From contig CAITIS010000001.1 in NCBI GenBank assembly GCA_903892515.1, forward strand, positions 77,552-141,551: DNA of 64,000 nt, written 5' to 3'. Shown here piece after piece: positions 54,301 through 63,097 of this stretch. Position 1 is the stretch's first letter. Every line of letters starts with the position of its first letter. The stretch comes from an uncultured Planctomycetota bacterium. GTDB taxonomy: Bacteria; Planctomycetota; Phycisphaerae; SM23-33. The notes beneath the pieces were generated by a model. That model did not search any database. It was not told the DNA's origin and saw only the letters and a program-made list of their open reading frames with translations. Both the position numbers and the translations under genes were made by a program.

Positions 54301-54506
54301 CTAGACGCGGCTTGTGCGACCGTTCAGCGAGCGGTGGAAAAGTTGGAGAAGTCTGGCACCATGGAACAAACCACCTGCCGCCGGCGTGGGATGGTATTGG
54401 GTAGTGTCCTGAACGTTCTGCAAAAGCGTTGGGAGTAAGAAGGGTCACGGTATCTTCGATGTGAGTGTGTTTGGTCTAGGAACGACAATCACAAAGGAGA
54501 CAAGCC

Positions 54507-55238
54507 GTGACCCACAAGCAGTGTAGTTCGCGGACGAGCGAACTCAAGGCGTTGCTCAAAGGCGACAAGGATTTCCTCAAGGCGATGGTGCAGGAGTTGC
54601 TCCATGAGGTGTTGGAAGGCGAGATGGACCAGACGCTCTTGGCGGGCACCAACATTGCCTACAAGGCCGCCAGCGACAACGTGGCCCCCAGCAATGGCTG
54701 GATCGGCGCCATGCCAGGCAAGCCCGTGGGCGATGCCAATCTCGACGGCAAGACCAACTTCCAGGACTACATCGTGCTGGAAGCCAATTTCGGCCAAAGC
54801 AACACGGGCTGGGAAGGCGGCGACTTCAACACCGACGGCGTGGTGAACTTCCAGGACTACATCATTCTGGAACGCAACTTCGGCACGTCGTACGTCTCGG
54901 CCGCTCCGGCTGCCGCGCCGGTGGCCAGCCCGGCGGACTTGGCCAACAGCATCCAGCCGACGGGTGGCACGGACGTGCCTGTGACGACCGGGCCGGTGGC
55001 GATCATCACAGCCGGCGGCCAGCTGGCGATGCTGAACGGCCCGAGTACGACCGTCCCAGTCACCAAGCCGACACGGACGCTTTCGTTCCGCAACAGCTTG
55101 CCCGTGCAGCCGAGCAGCATTGTCAGCACGCCCGCCGCTCGCAGCGTGACTTGGGCCAGCAGCGTCAAGTGGCAGCTGCCGCCGATCACTGACGCCGTCG
55201 ACGCGGGCATGATTGACCTGCTGGGAAACGCCCTGTAG
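54507..55238 (+). CDS. Chimeric ORF: IS256-type transposase N-terminus fused to dockerin-like C-terminal fragment
   Basis: N-term ELKALLKGDKDFLKAMVQELLHEVLEGEMDQTL (IS256-like); then GDANLDGKTNFQDYIVLEANFGQSNTGWEGGDFNTDGVVNFQDYIILERNFG (two dockerin/EF-hand repeats). Confidence 0.75.
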   Translation: MTHKQCSSRTSELKALLKGDKDFLKAMVQELLHEVLEGEMDQTLLAGTNIAYKAASDNVAPSNGWIGAMPGKPVGDANLDGKTNFQDYIVLEANFGQSNTGWEGGDFNTDGVVNFQDYIILERNFGTSYVSAAPAAAPVASPADLANSIQPTGGTDVPVTTGPVAIITAGGQLAMLNGPSTTVPVTKPTRTLSFRNSLPVQPSSIVSTPAARSVTWASSVKWQLPPITDAVDAGMIDLLGNAL

Positions 55239-55302
55239 GAATGGAAGCAGGTACGACCGAAGCCAACGCTGACGGCTGAGCGACTTGTGTAAGTTCTGGA
55301 CG

Positions 55303-55353
55303 GTGGAACAGGCTTTTAGCCTGTTCGGCGCAGCCTGAAAGGCTGTGCCAACC
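55303..55353. repeat. Family D palindromic repeat
   Basis: gtggaacaggcttttagcctgttcggcgcagcctgaaaggctgtgccaacc. Confidence 0.8.
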
Positions 55354-55860
55354 CCAAAGACTTATGTAGCACCGCTCGGGTGAGCGTCCAGAACTACGTC
55401 GTGCTGGAGGGAGGCTCCGGCCGGGTCGGTGGGCACGATTCTCAGCGCCGCCGTGTCCGGTTTGTCGGTCCATCTCCTACCGGCAGCCGACACGGCGGCG
55501 CGGACTTCCGGCTGGGACAGCTGATTACTTCGTTCCTGGCTGGCCAACAGGACCTGGCCGGCGCCCAAGGCCAGGAGCCCGGCGGCAAGCTTGTGCTGAA
55601 TCGGCGTATGTTTACGTGTTGCTATATTGTGGGTGGCACAGGCTTTCCAGCCTGTGCAGCACGGCCTGAGGCTGTGCCAGCTGTAGCCAGACAAGCTCAA
55701 TCCGCACTAAGAACATCATCGTTTTCCAGCTTGTATGGGTGCTGACGCACCGGCGTCAGGCGGACAAGAGTATCTGACAAGAAGCAACGCGTGTTGCTTC
55801 GGACGTGTATTCGTTCACGATAGAGCGCGGTATTACGTTTCAAAGACAAAAGGAGCTGGA

Positions 55861-56056
55861 CATGTCACGATTCTGTGCGGTAGCAGTCGTTGCATTGATC
55901 GTCACGCAGGCGGCGATGGCGACCAACTGCACCTACACGGGCGGGGGAGCGGGAACTGATTCCTGGAACAGCCCAGCCAGTTGGGGCGGCGCGGGTTTTC
56001 CCAACAGCTTCTCCGACACGGCGTATTTTTCAGGCGCAAGTGTCCAGATGCCTTAG
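55861..56056 (+). pseudogene. Truncated secreted protein (signal peptide + start of a beta-strand-repeat-like domain)
   Basis: MSRFCAVAVVALIVTQAAMATNCTYTGGGAGTDSWNSPASWGGAGFPNSFSDTAYFSGASVQMP then stop. Confidence 0.5.
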
Positions 56057-56308
56057 TTGTTTGGTTCTTAGCGATTCAGTGGCCATTCTGGCCTGACCAA
56101 CGGCAAGGCAGTAGAATCGGTTGCAGGTGCGGCTCACGCCCGAGGGCGGGCGTGCCACGGTATGAAACCGGTTCTAGACCAGATCGAGTTTGCCTGGCTA
56201 CAGGTGGCACAGCCTTTTAGGCTGTGCTGCACAGGCTGGAAAGCCTGTGCCACGATTACAAAACCAGTGGCAGTATTCAATCCCGAGAGCCGGCACGGAA
56301 AGTGGCCG

Positions 56309-57301
56309 CTATCGTGCCAGCAGGAAGTCATCATCTTCGCGGCCAAAGACCACCGGTTGGCGTGGCAGTCGCGAAAGGTCAAATCGCCGCGCCAGTTCGG
56401 CCATGTCGGCCTCTTGGCGCGAAGGCAGGATTCCGCACCAGTACCCCAGCAGGCCCAGCATGCGCTGGCTCGAGCAGCTGCGATGGCGGTAGTAGTCGAG
56501 CCGCGTGTCGCCGTGGCGTTTGGCCAGCCGTCGGCCATCCGGGCCGATAACCAGCGGCAGGTGCCAGTACCGCACGGTTTGGCTGAGCCCCAGCAGCCTG
56601 CGCAGGTGGATCTGCCGGGCAGCTGATTCCAGCAGGTCGTCGCCGCGCACGATGGCGTCGATGCCCGCCTCCGCATCGTCGATGACCACCGCCAGTTGGT
56701 ACGCGGCCAGACCGTCGCTCTTGAAGATTACGAAATCGCCGCCGTCCTTGAGCAGGTCGTATTCACGTCGCCCGGCCAGGCCGTCGTCAAACGCAATGGC
56801 CGCATCGGGCGCCTTCACCCGCCACGCCACCGGCCGGCCCGTCTGTTGCAGGGCCTCGGCGGCTGAGGCGAACCGCCCGCGGCACGTGTTGGGGTATGAA
56901 GTCGCGCCGTCGCCGGCCTGGGGCGCCCCGCCGGCGGTCTCGACGTCCTTTCGGCTGCACGTGCACGGATACGCCCAGCCAGCGGCCGACAGGCGATCCA
57001 GCGCGGCCCGATACGTCGCTGCCCGGGTCGATTGGTACACCACCGGCTGCTGCCAGCACAGGCCCAGCCAGGCCAGTTCGTCGAGCATCTGCTCGGCAGA
57101 GCCCTTCTTGACCCGCGGCCCGTCCAGGTCCTCGACGCGCAGCAGCACCCGCCAGCCCTGCTGCACGGCCAGCAGGTAATTCACCAGGAACGTGCGGGCA
57201 TTGCCCAGGTGCAACGCCCCCGTCGGCGAGGGAGCCAACCGAGTTGTGCAAGGTGAGTCAGACACTATTACGATGGTACGAAACGCACGCCCATGATGCA
57301 T
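56309..57301 (-). CDS. gluQ: Glutamyl-Q tRNA(Asp) synthetase
   Basis: TTRLAPSPTGALHLGNARTFLVNYLLA, LLRVEDLDGPRV, IVRGDDLLESAARQIHLRRLLGL, GRRLAKRHGDTRLDYYR. Confidence 0.92.
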   Translation of the reverse strand: MHHGRAFRTIVIVSDSPCTTRLAPSPTGALHLGNARTFLVNYLLAVQQGWRVLLRVEDLDGPRVKKGSAEQMLDELAWLGLCWQQPVVYQSTRAATYRAALDRLSAAGWAYPCTCSRKDVETAGGAPQAGDGATSYPNTCRGRFASAAEALQQTGRPVAWRVKAPDAAIAFDDGLAGRREYDLLKDGGDFVIFKSDGLAAYQLAVVIDDAEAGIDAIVRGDDLLESAARQIHLRRLLGLSQTVRYWHLPLVIGPDGRRLAKRHGDTRLDYYRHRSCSSQRMLGLLGYWCGILPSRQEADMAELARRFDLSRLPRQPVVFGREDDDFLLAR

Positions 57302-57437
57302 CGGGTATTGTGGGCTGCTCGTGTCGTGACGGGTCTTGCCGCCCCTGTGCCGGGAATGTTTATCCTTGCGTGAAACCCTTACGCGATCTATACATATGGT
57401 TTGTCATATCGCCCCGACGGGAAAATGGAGACATCTC

Positions 57438-58286
57438 ATGTCACGCGAGTCCCGGGTAGCTGTCATCACTGGCGCGTCTTCCGGCATTGGCCGCGAACTG
57501 GCGTATGAACTGGCTCGGCGTGGTGATCGTCTGGTGCTGGGGGCGCGGCGCATGGACAAGCTTCAAGAGGTGACCCAGATGTGCCTCAAGCTGGGCGGGC
57601 GAGCGCTGGCCGTGCAGACCGACGTGAGCGTGCAGGCGCAGGTCGATGCCCTGGTCACAACCGCCCTGGATAACTTCGGCCAACTGGACCTGATGGTCAA
57701 CAACGCCGGGCGCGGGCTCTTCTCCCGCGTGCAGGAGACGACGTCCCAGCAGATGCGCAGCATTTTCGATGTGAACTTTTTCGGCGTCTTTTACGGCTGT
57801 CTGGCGGCCATTCCGGTCATGCTCGCCCAGAAGCAGGGGCACATCATGAACGTGGCCTCGGTCGTCGGCAAACGCGGCACGCCCTATCACGGCGCGTACA
57901 GCGCCACCAAGTTCGCGGTCATCGGCCTGACGGAGTCGATGCGGGTCGAACTCAAGCCGCACAACATCCACGTCACGGCCATCTGCCCGGCCTTGACCGA
58001 AACGGAATTCTTTGAGACCTCCGAGCGCGGCTCAGCCGCCAAACGAAGCTTCGCCAAGCTCCGCAGGATGATGCCGGCCGCCGACGTGGCCCGGAAGATG
58101 GCCGACATCGTGGGCAAGGACAAGCCGCAGATCGTCTTTACCTTCGGGGGGAAACTCCTGGCCGCAATGGCAACACTCTTGCCCCGCGCCACCGACGCCA
58201 TGATGGCCCGGTATTTCGTGGATATCTCGCAGCAGATCGAGCAGGACAGCCGCACGCCAGCGACCCAGCCCGTTCAGAGCAAGTAG
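57438..58286 (+). CDS. Short-chain dehydrogenase/reductase
   Basis: VAVITGASSGIGRELAYELARRGDRLVLGARR, LMVNNAGRGLF, YHGAYSATKFAVIGLTESMRVEL. Confidence 0.93.
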   Translation: MSRESRVAVITGASSGIGRELAYELARRGDRLVLGARRMDKLQEVTQMCLKLGGRALAVQTDVSVQAQVDALVTTALDNFGQLDLMVNNAGRGLFSRVQETTSQQMRSIFDVNFFGVFYGCLAAIPVMLAQKQGHIMNVASVVGKRGTPYHGAYSATKFAVIGLTESMRVELKPHNIHVTAICPALTETEFFETSERGSAAKRSFAKLRRMMPAADVARKMADIVGKDKPQIVFTFGGKLLAAMATLLPRATDAMMARYFVDISQQIEQDSRTPATQPVQSK

Positions 58287-58485
58287 GCCAGCAAAGCAAG
58301 TAGGCTGGGCCGAAGGCTGTTATGAGGCCCACCTTTTCAGGCTCACAGCCGAGCGGGCGTGAAGGGTGTTTCGTGGCACAGCCGCCCTCGGCTGTGGTCG
58401 TTGCGGGCCAGTCGACGTCTTGGCGCGAGGCCCACAGCCGGGGGCGGCTATGCTACGGGCGGGCAAGGAACATGCATCCCACCAA

Positions 58486-59250
58486 TCACCGGCCAAGTTC
58501 GCGGGAGCGTTCGGCCGCACGGCGAATGGCAGCGACGAGGGCGGCTTTCACGCCGGCGGAATCCATGGCTTCGATGGCGGCCTGGGTGGTGCCGTTGGGG
58601 CTGGTGACTTTCTTGCGCAGCACGTCGGGCTGTTCGCCGGTTTCCAGCAGGAGTTGGGCTGAACCCAGGCCCGTCTGCACCGCCAGCAGCAAGGCGTCCT
58701 CGCGCGACAGGCCTTCGTCCACGCCCGCCTGCACCATGGCTTCGATGAGGTAGAAAAAGTACGCCGGCCCCGAACCGCTGACGGCCGTCACGGCGTCGAG
58801 CAATTCCTCGCGCACCACGATGGTCTTGCCGCAGGCGGCAAAGAGCTGCTTAGCCCAGTGCAAGTCCGTCTCGGTGGCCCCAGGCCCCAGGGCCAAGGCG
58901 CTGGCCCCGCAGCCCACCAGCATGGGCGTATTGGGCATGACGCGGATGATCCGGTTGGCAGGCAGGCGAGAGTGAATGAAGGCGGTCTTGATGCCCGCGG
59001 CGATGCTGATAATCAGCGTGCTGGCCGGGGCGATCTGGGCCAGCGAATCCAGCGCCACGCCCATGACCTGGGGTTTGACGGCCAGCAGGATGGTGCGGCA
59101 ACTCGCGGCCTGGGCGTTGTCGGTCGTGACGGCCACGTGCAACTGCGTAGCGAAATGCTCGCGCCGTTCCAAGGAAGGGTCGGAGGCAATTACGTCGGAG
59201 GGTTTCAGCAGGCCGGCCTTGAGCACGCCACGGGCGATGGCCTCTGCCAT
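58486..59250 (-). CDS. proC: Pyrroline-5-carboxylate reductase
   Basis: TILLAVKPQVMG, IISIAAGI, RVMPNTPMLVGCGASALA, AVTAVSGSGPAYFFYLIEAMVQAGVDEGL, LRKKVTSPNGTTQAAIEAMD. Confidence 0.94.
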   Translation of the reverse strand: MAEAIARGVLKAGLLKPSDVIASDPSLERREHFATQLHVAVTTDNAQAASCRTILLAVKPQVMGVALDSLAQIAPASTLIISIAAGIKTAFIHSRLPANRIIRVMPNTPMLVGCGASALALGPGATETDLHWAKQLFAACGKTIVVREELLDAVTAVSGSGPAYFFYLIEAMVQAGVDEGLSREDALLLAVQTGLGSAQLLLETGEQPDVLRKKVTSPNGTTQAAIEAMDSAGVKAALVAAIRRAAERSRELGR

Positions 59251-59287
59251 GTTGCCGGCGCCGATCAGCCCGAGATGGCGCGGCGTC

Positions 59288-59482
59288 TCAGGCGTCGACG
59301 ATCTCCAGCAGGCGTTCAGAGAGTTCCACTTGCCGCTGCTGATCCTTGGCCAGCGTCGAGAGCACCTGGCGATGCTTGGAGTCGGCAGTTGACTGGGCCA
59401 GCCGGTCGTACTCGGCCACGGCCTTCTGGGCCTTGCTCAGCAGGTCGGTAAAGTGCGCTCGCAGGAGGATTCGCTCAGGCAT
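59288..59482 (-). CDS. Small helical protein
   Basis: MPERILLRAHFTDLLSKAQKAVAEYDRLAQSTADSKHRQVLSTLAKDQQRQVELSERLLEIVDA; overlaps the upstream small ORF. Confidence 0.6.
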   Translation of the reverse strand: MPERILLRAHFTDLLSKAQKAVAEYDRLAQSTADSKHRQVLSTLAKDQQRQVELSERLLEIVDA

Positions 59483-59741
59483 CGCTTCTCCCCTGGTAGC
59501 AGCCCACGAGATTGCCGACAAGTTCGGCGTGGTTTCGGCTGTCGTGCTGCATAGCTTCTAGGATGGCTTGAATCTCCGCCCGCTGCTCCTCGTCGAGCGA
59601 CTCGACGCGTTGGAGCTGCTCGACGGCTGATTTAACCCGCGCCGAGAGCTCCTCTTCCAGCGCGACCGCGTGCTGCAATGTCTTATGCGCAGGCACCGTC
59701 AGGGTAGCGCGTGGCGGACAGGCTTGGGTTGGCTCATCCAT
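59475..59741 (-). CDS. Small helical protein
   Basis: MDEPTQACPPRATLTVPAHKTLQHAVALEEELSARVKSAVEQLQRVESLDEEQRAEIQAILEAMQHDSRNHAELVGNLVGCYQGRSDA. Confidence 0.6.
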   Translation of the reverse strand: MDEPTQACPPRATLTVPAHKTLQHAVALEEELSARVKSAVEQLQRVESLDEEQRAEIQAILEAMQHDSRNHAELVGNLVGCYQGRSDA

Positions 59742-59980
59742 ACGGAGTATTTTCGCATAATTGGCCGCAAAATGCAAGGCAGAAAAGCCCTCGCGGCGAG
59801 GCTGGAAAATGCCTGCGAGTTCGCCTGATGGTCCCTTTTTTGTCGCCAGGATTTGCCAGCTGCGCCATCGCCCTCATCCGCGTCATCTGCGTCATGTGCG
59901 GATGCTTTTGGCCGCCAGGATTTGCCCGGCGTACAAACCATATCGTACGGTCACATCGGAGTATGAAAGGCAGGCAGGAC

Positions 59981-60193
59981 ATGATGCGATATCTGGTGCA
60001 ATACATGGTGGGCCGGGAACGAAAGAGCGCGGCGGTGCAGGCGTCGAGCCCGCAGGAAGCGGCCGTCAAGCTCCAGCACACCAGGAGCGGCCGGGATGAC
60101 CACCGCGGCGGTTGCCAGATCCTGAGCATCATGCCCGAAGCAGCGGACGAGGAAGCCTGCCCAGAGTGGCCCGCACGCGTGGCGCCGGCATAG
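59981..60193 (+). CDS. Small hypothetical protein
   Basis: MMRYLVQYMVGRERKSAAVQASSPQEAAVKLQHTRSGRDDHRGGCQILSIMPEA. Confidence 0.5.
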   Translation: MMRYLVQYMVGRERKSAAVQASSPQEAAVKLQHTRSGRDDHRGGCQILSIMPEAADEEACPEWPARVAPA

Positions 60194-60541
60194 CATTGAA
60201 ATGATCGATTGAGGCCGCGGGCGTCTGGCCAGGCCTAGAATCGACCGGCGGCAAGAAACGCCGCTACGATACAAAAATGCCGGCTTTGTCCGGCCAATCA
60301 AGCGGGCTTTTGCCCGCCTCAGGGACGCAAGCTTGGGTTATGGCCAACGTCCCACCCGTGCCAATGTGGCTGCCTGTTGCAGCCACGGCACTTTTTTTTT
60401 GCGCTGAGCTTTCCCCCTACCTGGGCGAATGCTTTGAAGTCTCCCGCAGGTGCTCGTATCCTGTAGCTTCGTCGTTGTGGTTGCATCCTTTCGCGGCCTG
60501 TGCGACCGGCGCGACTTGATTGGGAAAGGCCAACACCTGTG

Positions 60542-61798
60542 GAATGGCAACTATCCGACCATGAACGGACATATCTTCGCGACTTGGCCAAGAAGCAGGC
60601 CGACTATGCCGCCCTGCCCGTAATGGCCGAGCGAAAAAAGATGTGGTACGCCCTGAACGACGGCTCGCCGACCGCCCGGCCGCCGGTGGTGATCGAGACT
60701 TGGACGTTCGACCGCGACTTCATGCCCGAGGGCGTATTCCAGTGCACCAGCCAGGCCGGCAAGGCCATCGAACGCCAACTGCTCAACAACATCCGCAATT
60801 ACGAGCTGATCAACGATGACAAGGTGATGCCCGACACCTTCAACTTCGGCTGGTTCGTCGACATCGACGAGTTCGGCGTGAGCATCCCCACGGAAACGCG
60901 CAAGGACTCCCAGGGCGTCGAGACGGCGTATCGCTTCCTGCATCCGATCAAGGACCTCAAGCGCGACTTGGCCTTGCTGAAACCGGCCAAGTGCCGCGTC
61001 GACCGCGAAAAGACGGCGGCGCGGAAGGAGTTCCTGGAGGATCTTTTTGGCGGCATTCTGCCCGTGGCGCTGCGGACGGGCGTGTTCGGCAGCCCGTTCC
61101 TGACGAATCGGGTGATCGAGCTGATGGGCATGGAGGCGTTCTTCCTGGCCATGTACGACTGCCCCGACGAACTGCACCAGCTCATGGCCTACCTGCGCGA
61201 CAACAGCCTGCTCGTCATGCGCTGGGCCCAGAGCGAAGGGCTGTTGCGTCTCAACAATGCCAACCAGGACGCGTTTGGATCGAGCTACAACTTCACGACC
61301 GCCCTGCCGGCAGCGGGGTATCAGCCGCCGGCCGCTCGGCTGTGCGACATGTTCGGCTCGGCCAACAGCCAGGAGACCGTCAGCGTCTCGCCGGCCATGT
61401 TCCACGACTTCTGCTTTCCCTACTACCGCGACGCGGTGGCCCCGCTGGGGCTGCTGTACTACGGCTGCTGCGAGCCGGTCCACCCGTTCTGGGGCGACCT
61501 TCAGCGCCTGCCGCACCTCAAGAAGATCTCCATCTCGCGCTGGTGCGACGAGACGTTCATGGGCCAGGCCTTGCAGGGCACCGGCGTGATCTTCTCGCGC
61601 AAGCCCGACCCGCGCTTCCTGGGCGTGGATGTGAAACTGGACGAAGCAGGCTGGAAGGCCAGTATCCGCGCCAGCCTCAAGGCCGCCCGCGGCGTGGGCG
61701 TGGAGTTCATCGTTCGCGACGTCTACACCGTCCACGGCGACCTGTCCAAGCCCCGCCGGGCCGCCGAACTGGCCCGGCAGGTGATCGACCAGCGATAG
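60542..61798 (+). CDS. Uroporphyrinogen decarboxylase (URO-D) superfamily protein, possible corrinoid-dependent methyltransferase
   Basis: GVFGSPFLTNRVIELMGMEAFFLAMYDCPDELHQLMAYLRDNSLLVMRWAQSEGLL; LLYYGCCEPVHPFWGDLQRLPHLKKISISRWCDETFM. GTG start at 60542 proposed. Confidence 0.65.
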   Translation, partial: EWQLSDHERTYLRDLAKKQADYAALPVMAERKKMWYALNDGSPTARPPVVIETWTFDRDFMPEGVFQCTSQAGKAIERQLLNNIRNYELINDDKVMPDTFNFGWFVDIDEFGVSIPTETRKDSQGVETAYRFLHPIKDLKRDLALLKPAKCRVDREKTAARKEFLEDLFGGILPVALRTGVFGSPFLTNRVIELMGMEAFFLAMYDCPDELHQLMAYLRDNSLLVMRWAQSEGLLRLNNANQDAFGSSYNFTTALPAAGYQPPAARLCDMFGSANSQETVSVSPAMFHDFCFPYYRDAVAPLGLLYYGCCEPVHPFWGDLQRLPHLKKISISRWCDETFMGQALQGTGVIFSRKPDPRFLGVDVKLDEAGWKASIRASLKAARGVGVEFIVRDVYTVHGDLSKPRRAAELARQVIDQR

Positions 61799-62218
61799 CG
61801 CAGGCCGCAGGAATCAAGTGGGCCACAGCGGCACAGAGAGCGCAGAGACGGACATTTCAGGACAGAACAGAGACGGACACGTCAGCTCAAGATACGTTGC
61901 ATAGCTCCGCATCGGTGACAGCGCACCGGGCAGCCTGGCCATACAGCCCGAAGGGCTGAGAGCGTACAGCCTGGGGCAACGCCCCAGGTAACGGTGCATT
62001 ACACAGCCAAGCCCTGAAAGGGCGCGAGAGGCAAAGCTCTCCCGCCCTTGCAGGGCTTATATCGTAGTATCCCGCCAACCCAGGGCGGCGCTTCGCTGTG
62101 CCCTGGGCTGGATTCTTCAAGCCCTTTGGGCTTGGGAATGCGGACTAGAATCGCCTCTGCATGAGCCCCGACTCAGCATTCGCAGCCGCCCAGCCGATCA
62201 CCCTCGGAGCTTACTGCT

Positions 62219-62581
62219 CTATTTCCAATGGCCGGCGCGATGCTCGTAGCCGTGCTCGGTGCGATCCCACCGATCCGGTTCCCACCGCGCGCCCTTATGC
62301 GGCGGGGCCTCGTGGTGGCCAGGCCGCCAGACGTAATGATGGTCGTAGTAGTCGTAGTGACCGGCGATCCATATCTGGCCACGCGGGCCGTGGGGGACCT
62401 TTTCGACGATGATCGGCGGCGGCGGCTCGGGCACGACGATCACCTGGGCGGGTTCACGCTCGACGACGACAGGACGCTCTTCATGCACGACAACTTCGTG
62501 CCGATGCTCGTGGCAGCCCGTCAGCAGGCCCAGCGGGGCCACCGCAATCAGGCCGGACACGGTCCATTTCAGAATATTCAT
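62219..62581 (-). CDS. Small lipoprotein with YxWxPGHxxxPP repeat
   Basis: IAVAPLGLLTGCHEHRH lipobox; QIWIAGHYDYYDHHYVWRPGHHEAPPHKGARWEPDRW. Confidence 0.7.
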   Translation of the reverse strand: MNILKWTVSGLIAVAPLGLLTGCHEHRHEVVVHEERPVVVEREPAQVIVVPEPPPPIIVEKVPHGPRGQIWIAGHYDYYDHHYVWRPGHHEAPPHKGARWEPDRWDRTEHGYEHRAGHWK

Positions 62582-62809
62582 GTGGAGCCTTTCTATTTTG
62601 AAACTCGACTAACCGGTCAGTGGCTCGAACAGCACCAGACGTTACATGCAATTACGTCAGGTGACAAGCGAGGTTCGGTGCAGGTTCTATGGGTGCCACA
62701 CCTGCGGCGGTTGCACGTGCGCGTCGCGGAGGACTCGGTCCCCGCCGTTCACCCAAGTGTGTGACTACTGTTCCTGGCGGGAGGCGATTTGGCCACAGCC
62801 CCTTGTTGC

Positions 62810-63003
62810 GCCGTGTAACAGGCCCCGGCTTCAGCCGGGGTGGAGCGGGTTCCCCCGGCATTCTGCCAGCCCGTTTCAACGGGCTTGCCATTTGGCGGCT
62901 TGAGCCCATTGCCTCAAGGCACGGCCTCAAGCCCGGTGAACCGGGCTGGTTACGTCTGTCGGCCACCTGGTACCCCGGCTAAAGCCGAGGCCTGTTACAC
63001 GAC
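62810..63003. repeat. Compound-hairpin dispersed element family A, copy 3
   Basis: gccgtgtaacaggccccggcttcagccggggt...taccccggctaaagccgaggcctgttacacgac; internal agcccgtttcaacgggctt. Confidence 0.9.
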
Positions 63004-63097
63004 AAAGCCGGACGGCCAGAAAGCGCCGTCAGACACACACCCGGCAGCGTAGCCGCTTTTTCATTGCACCGGCCGGGCAGTTGGCTAATTTGTGGGC

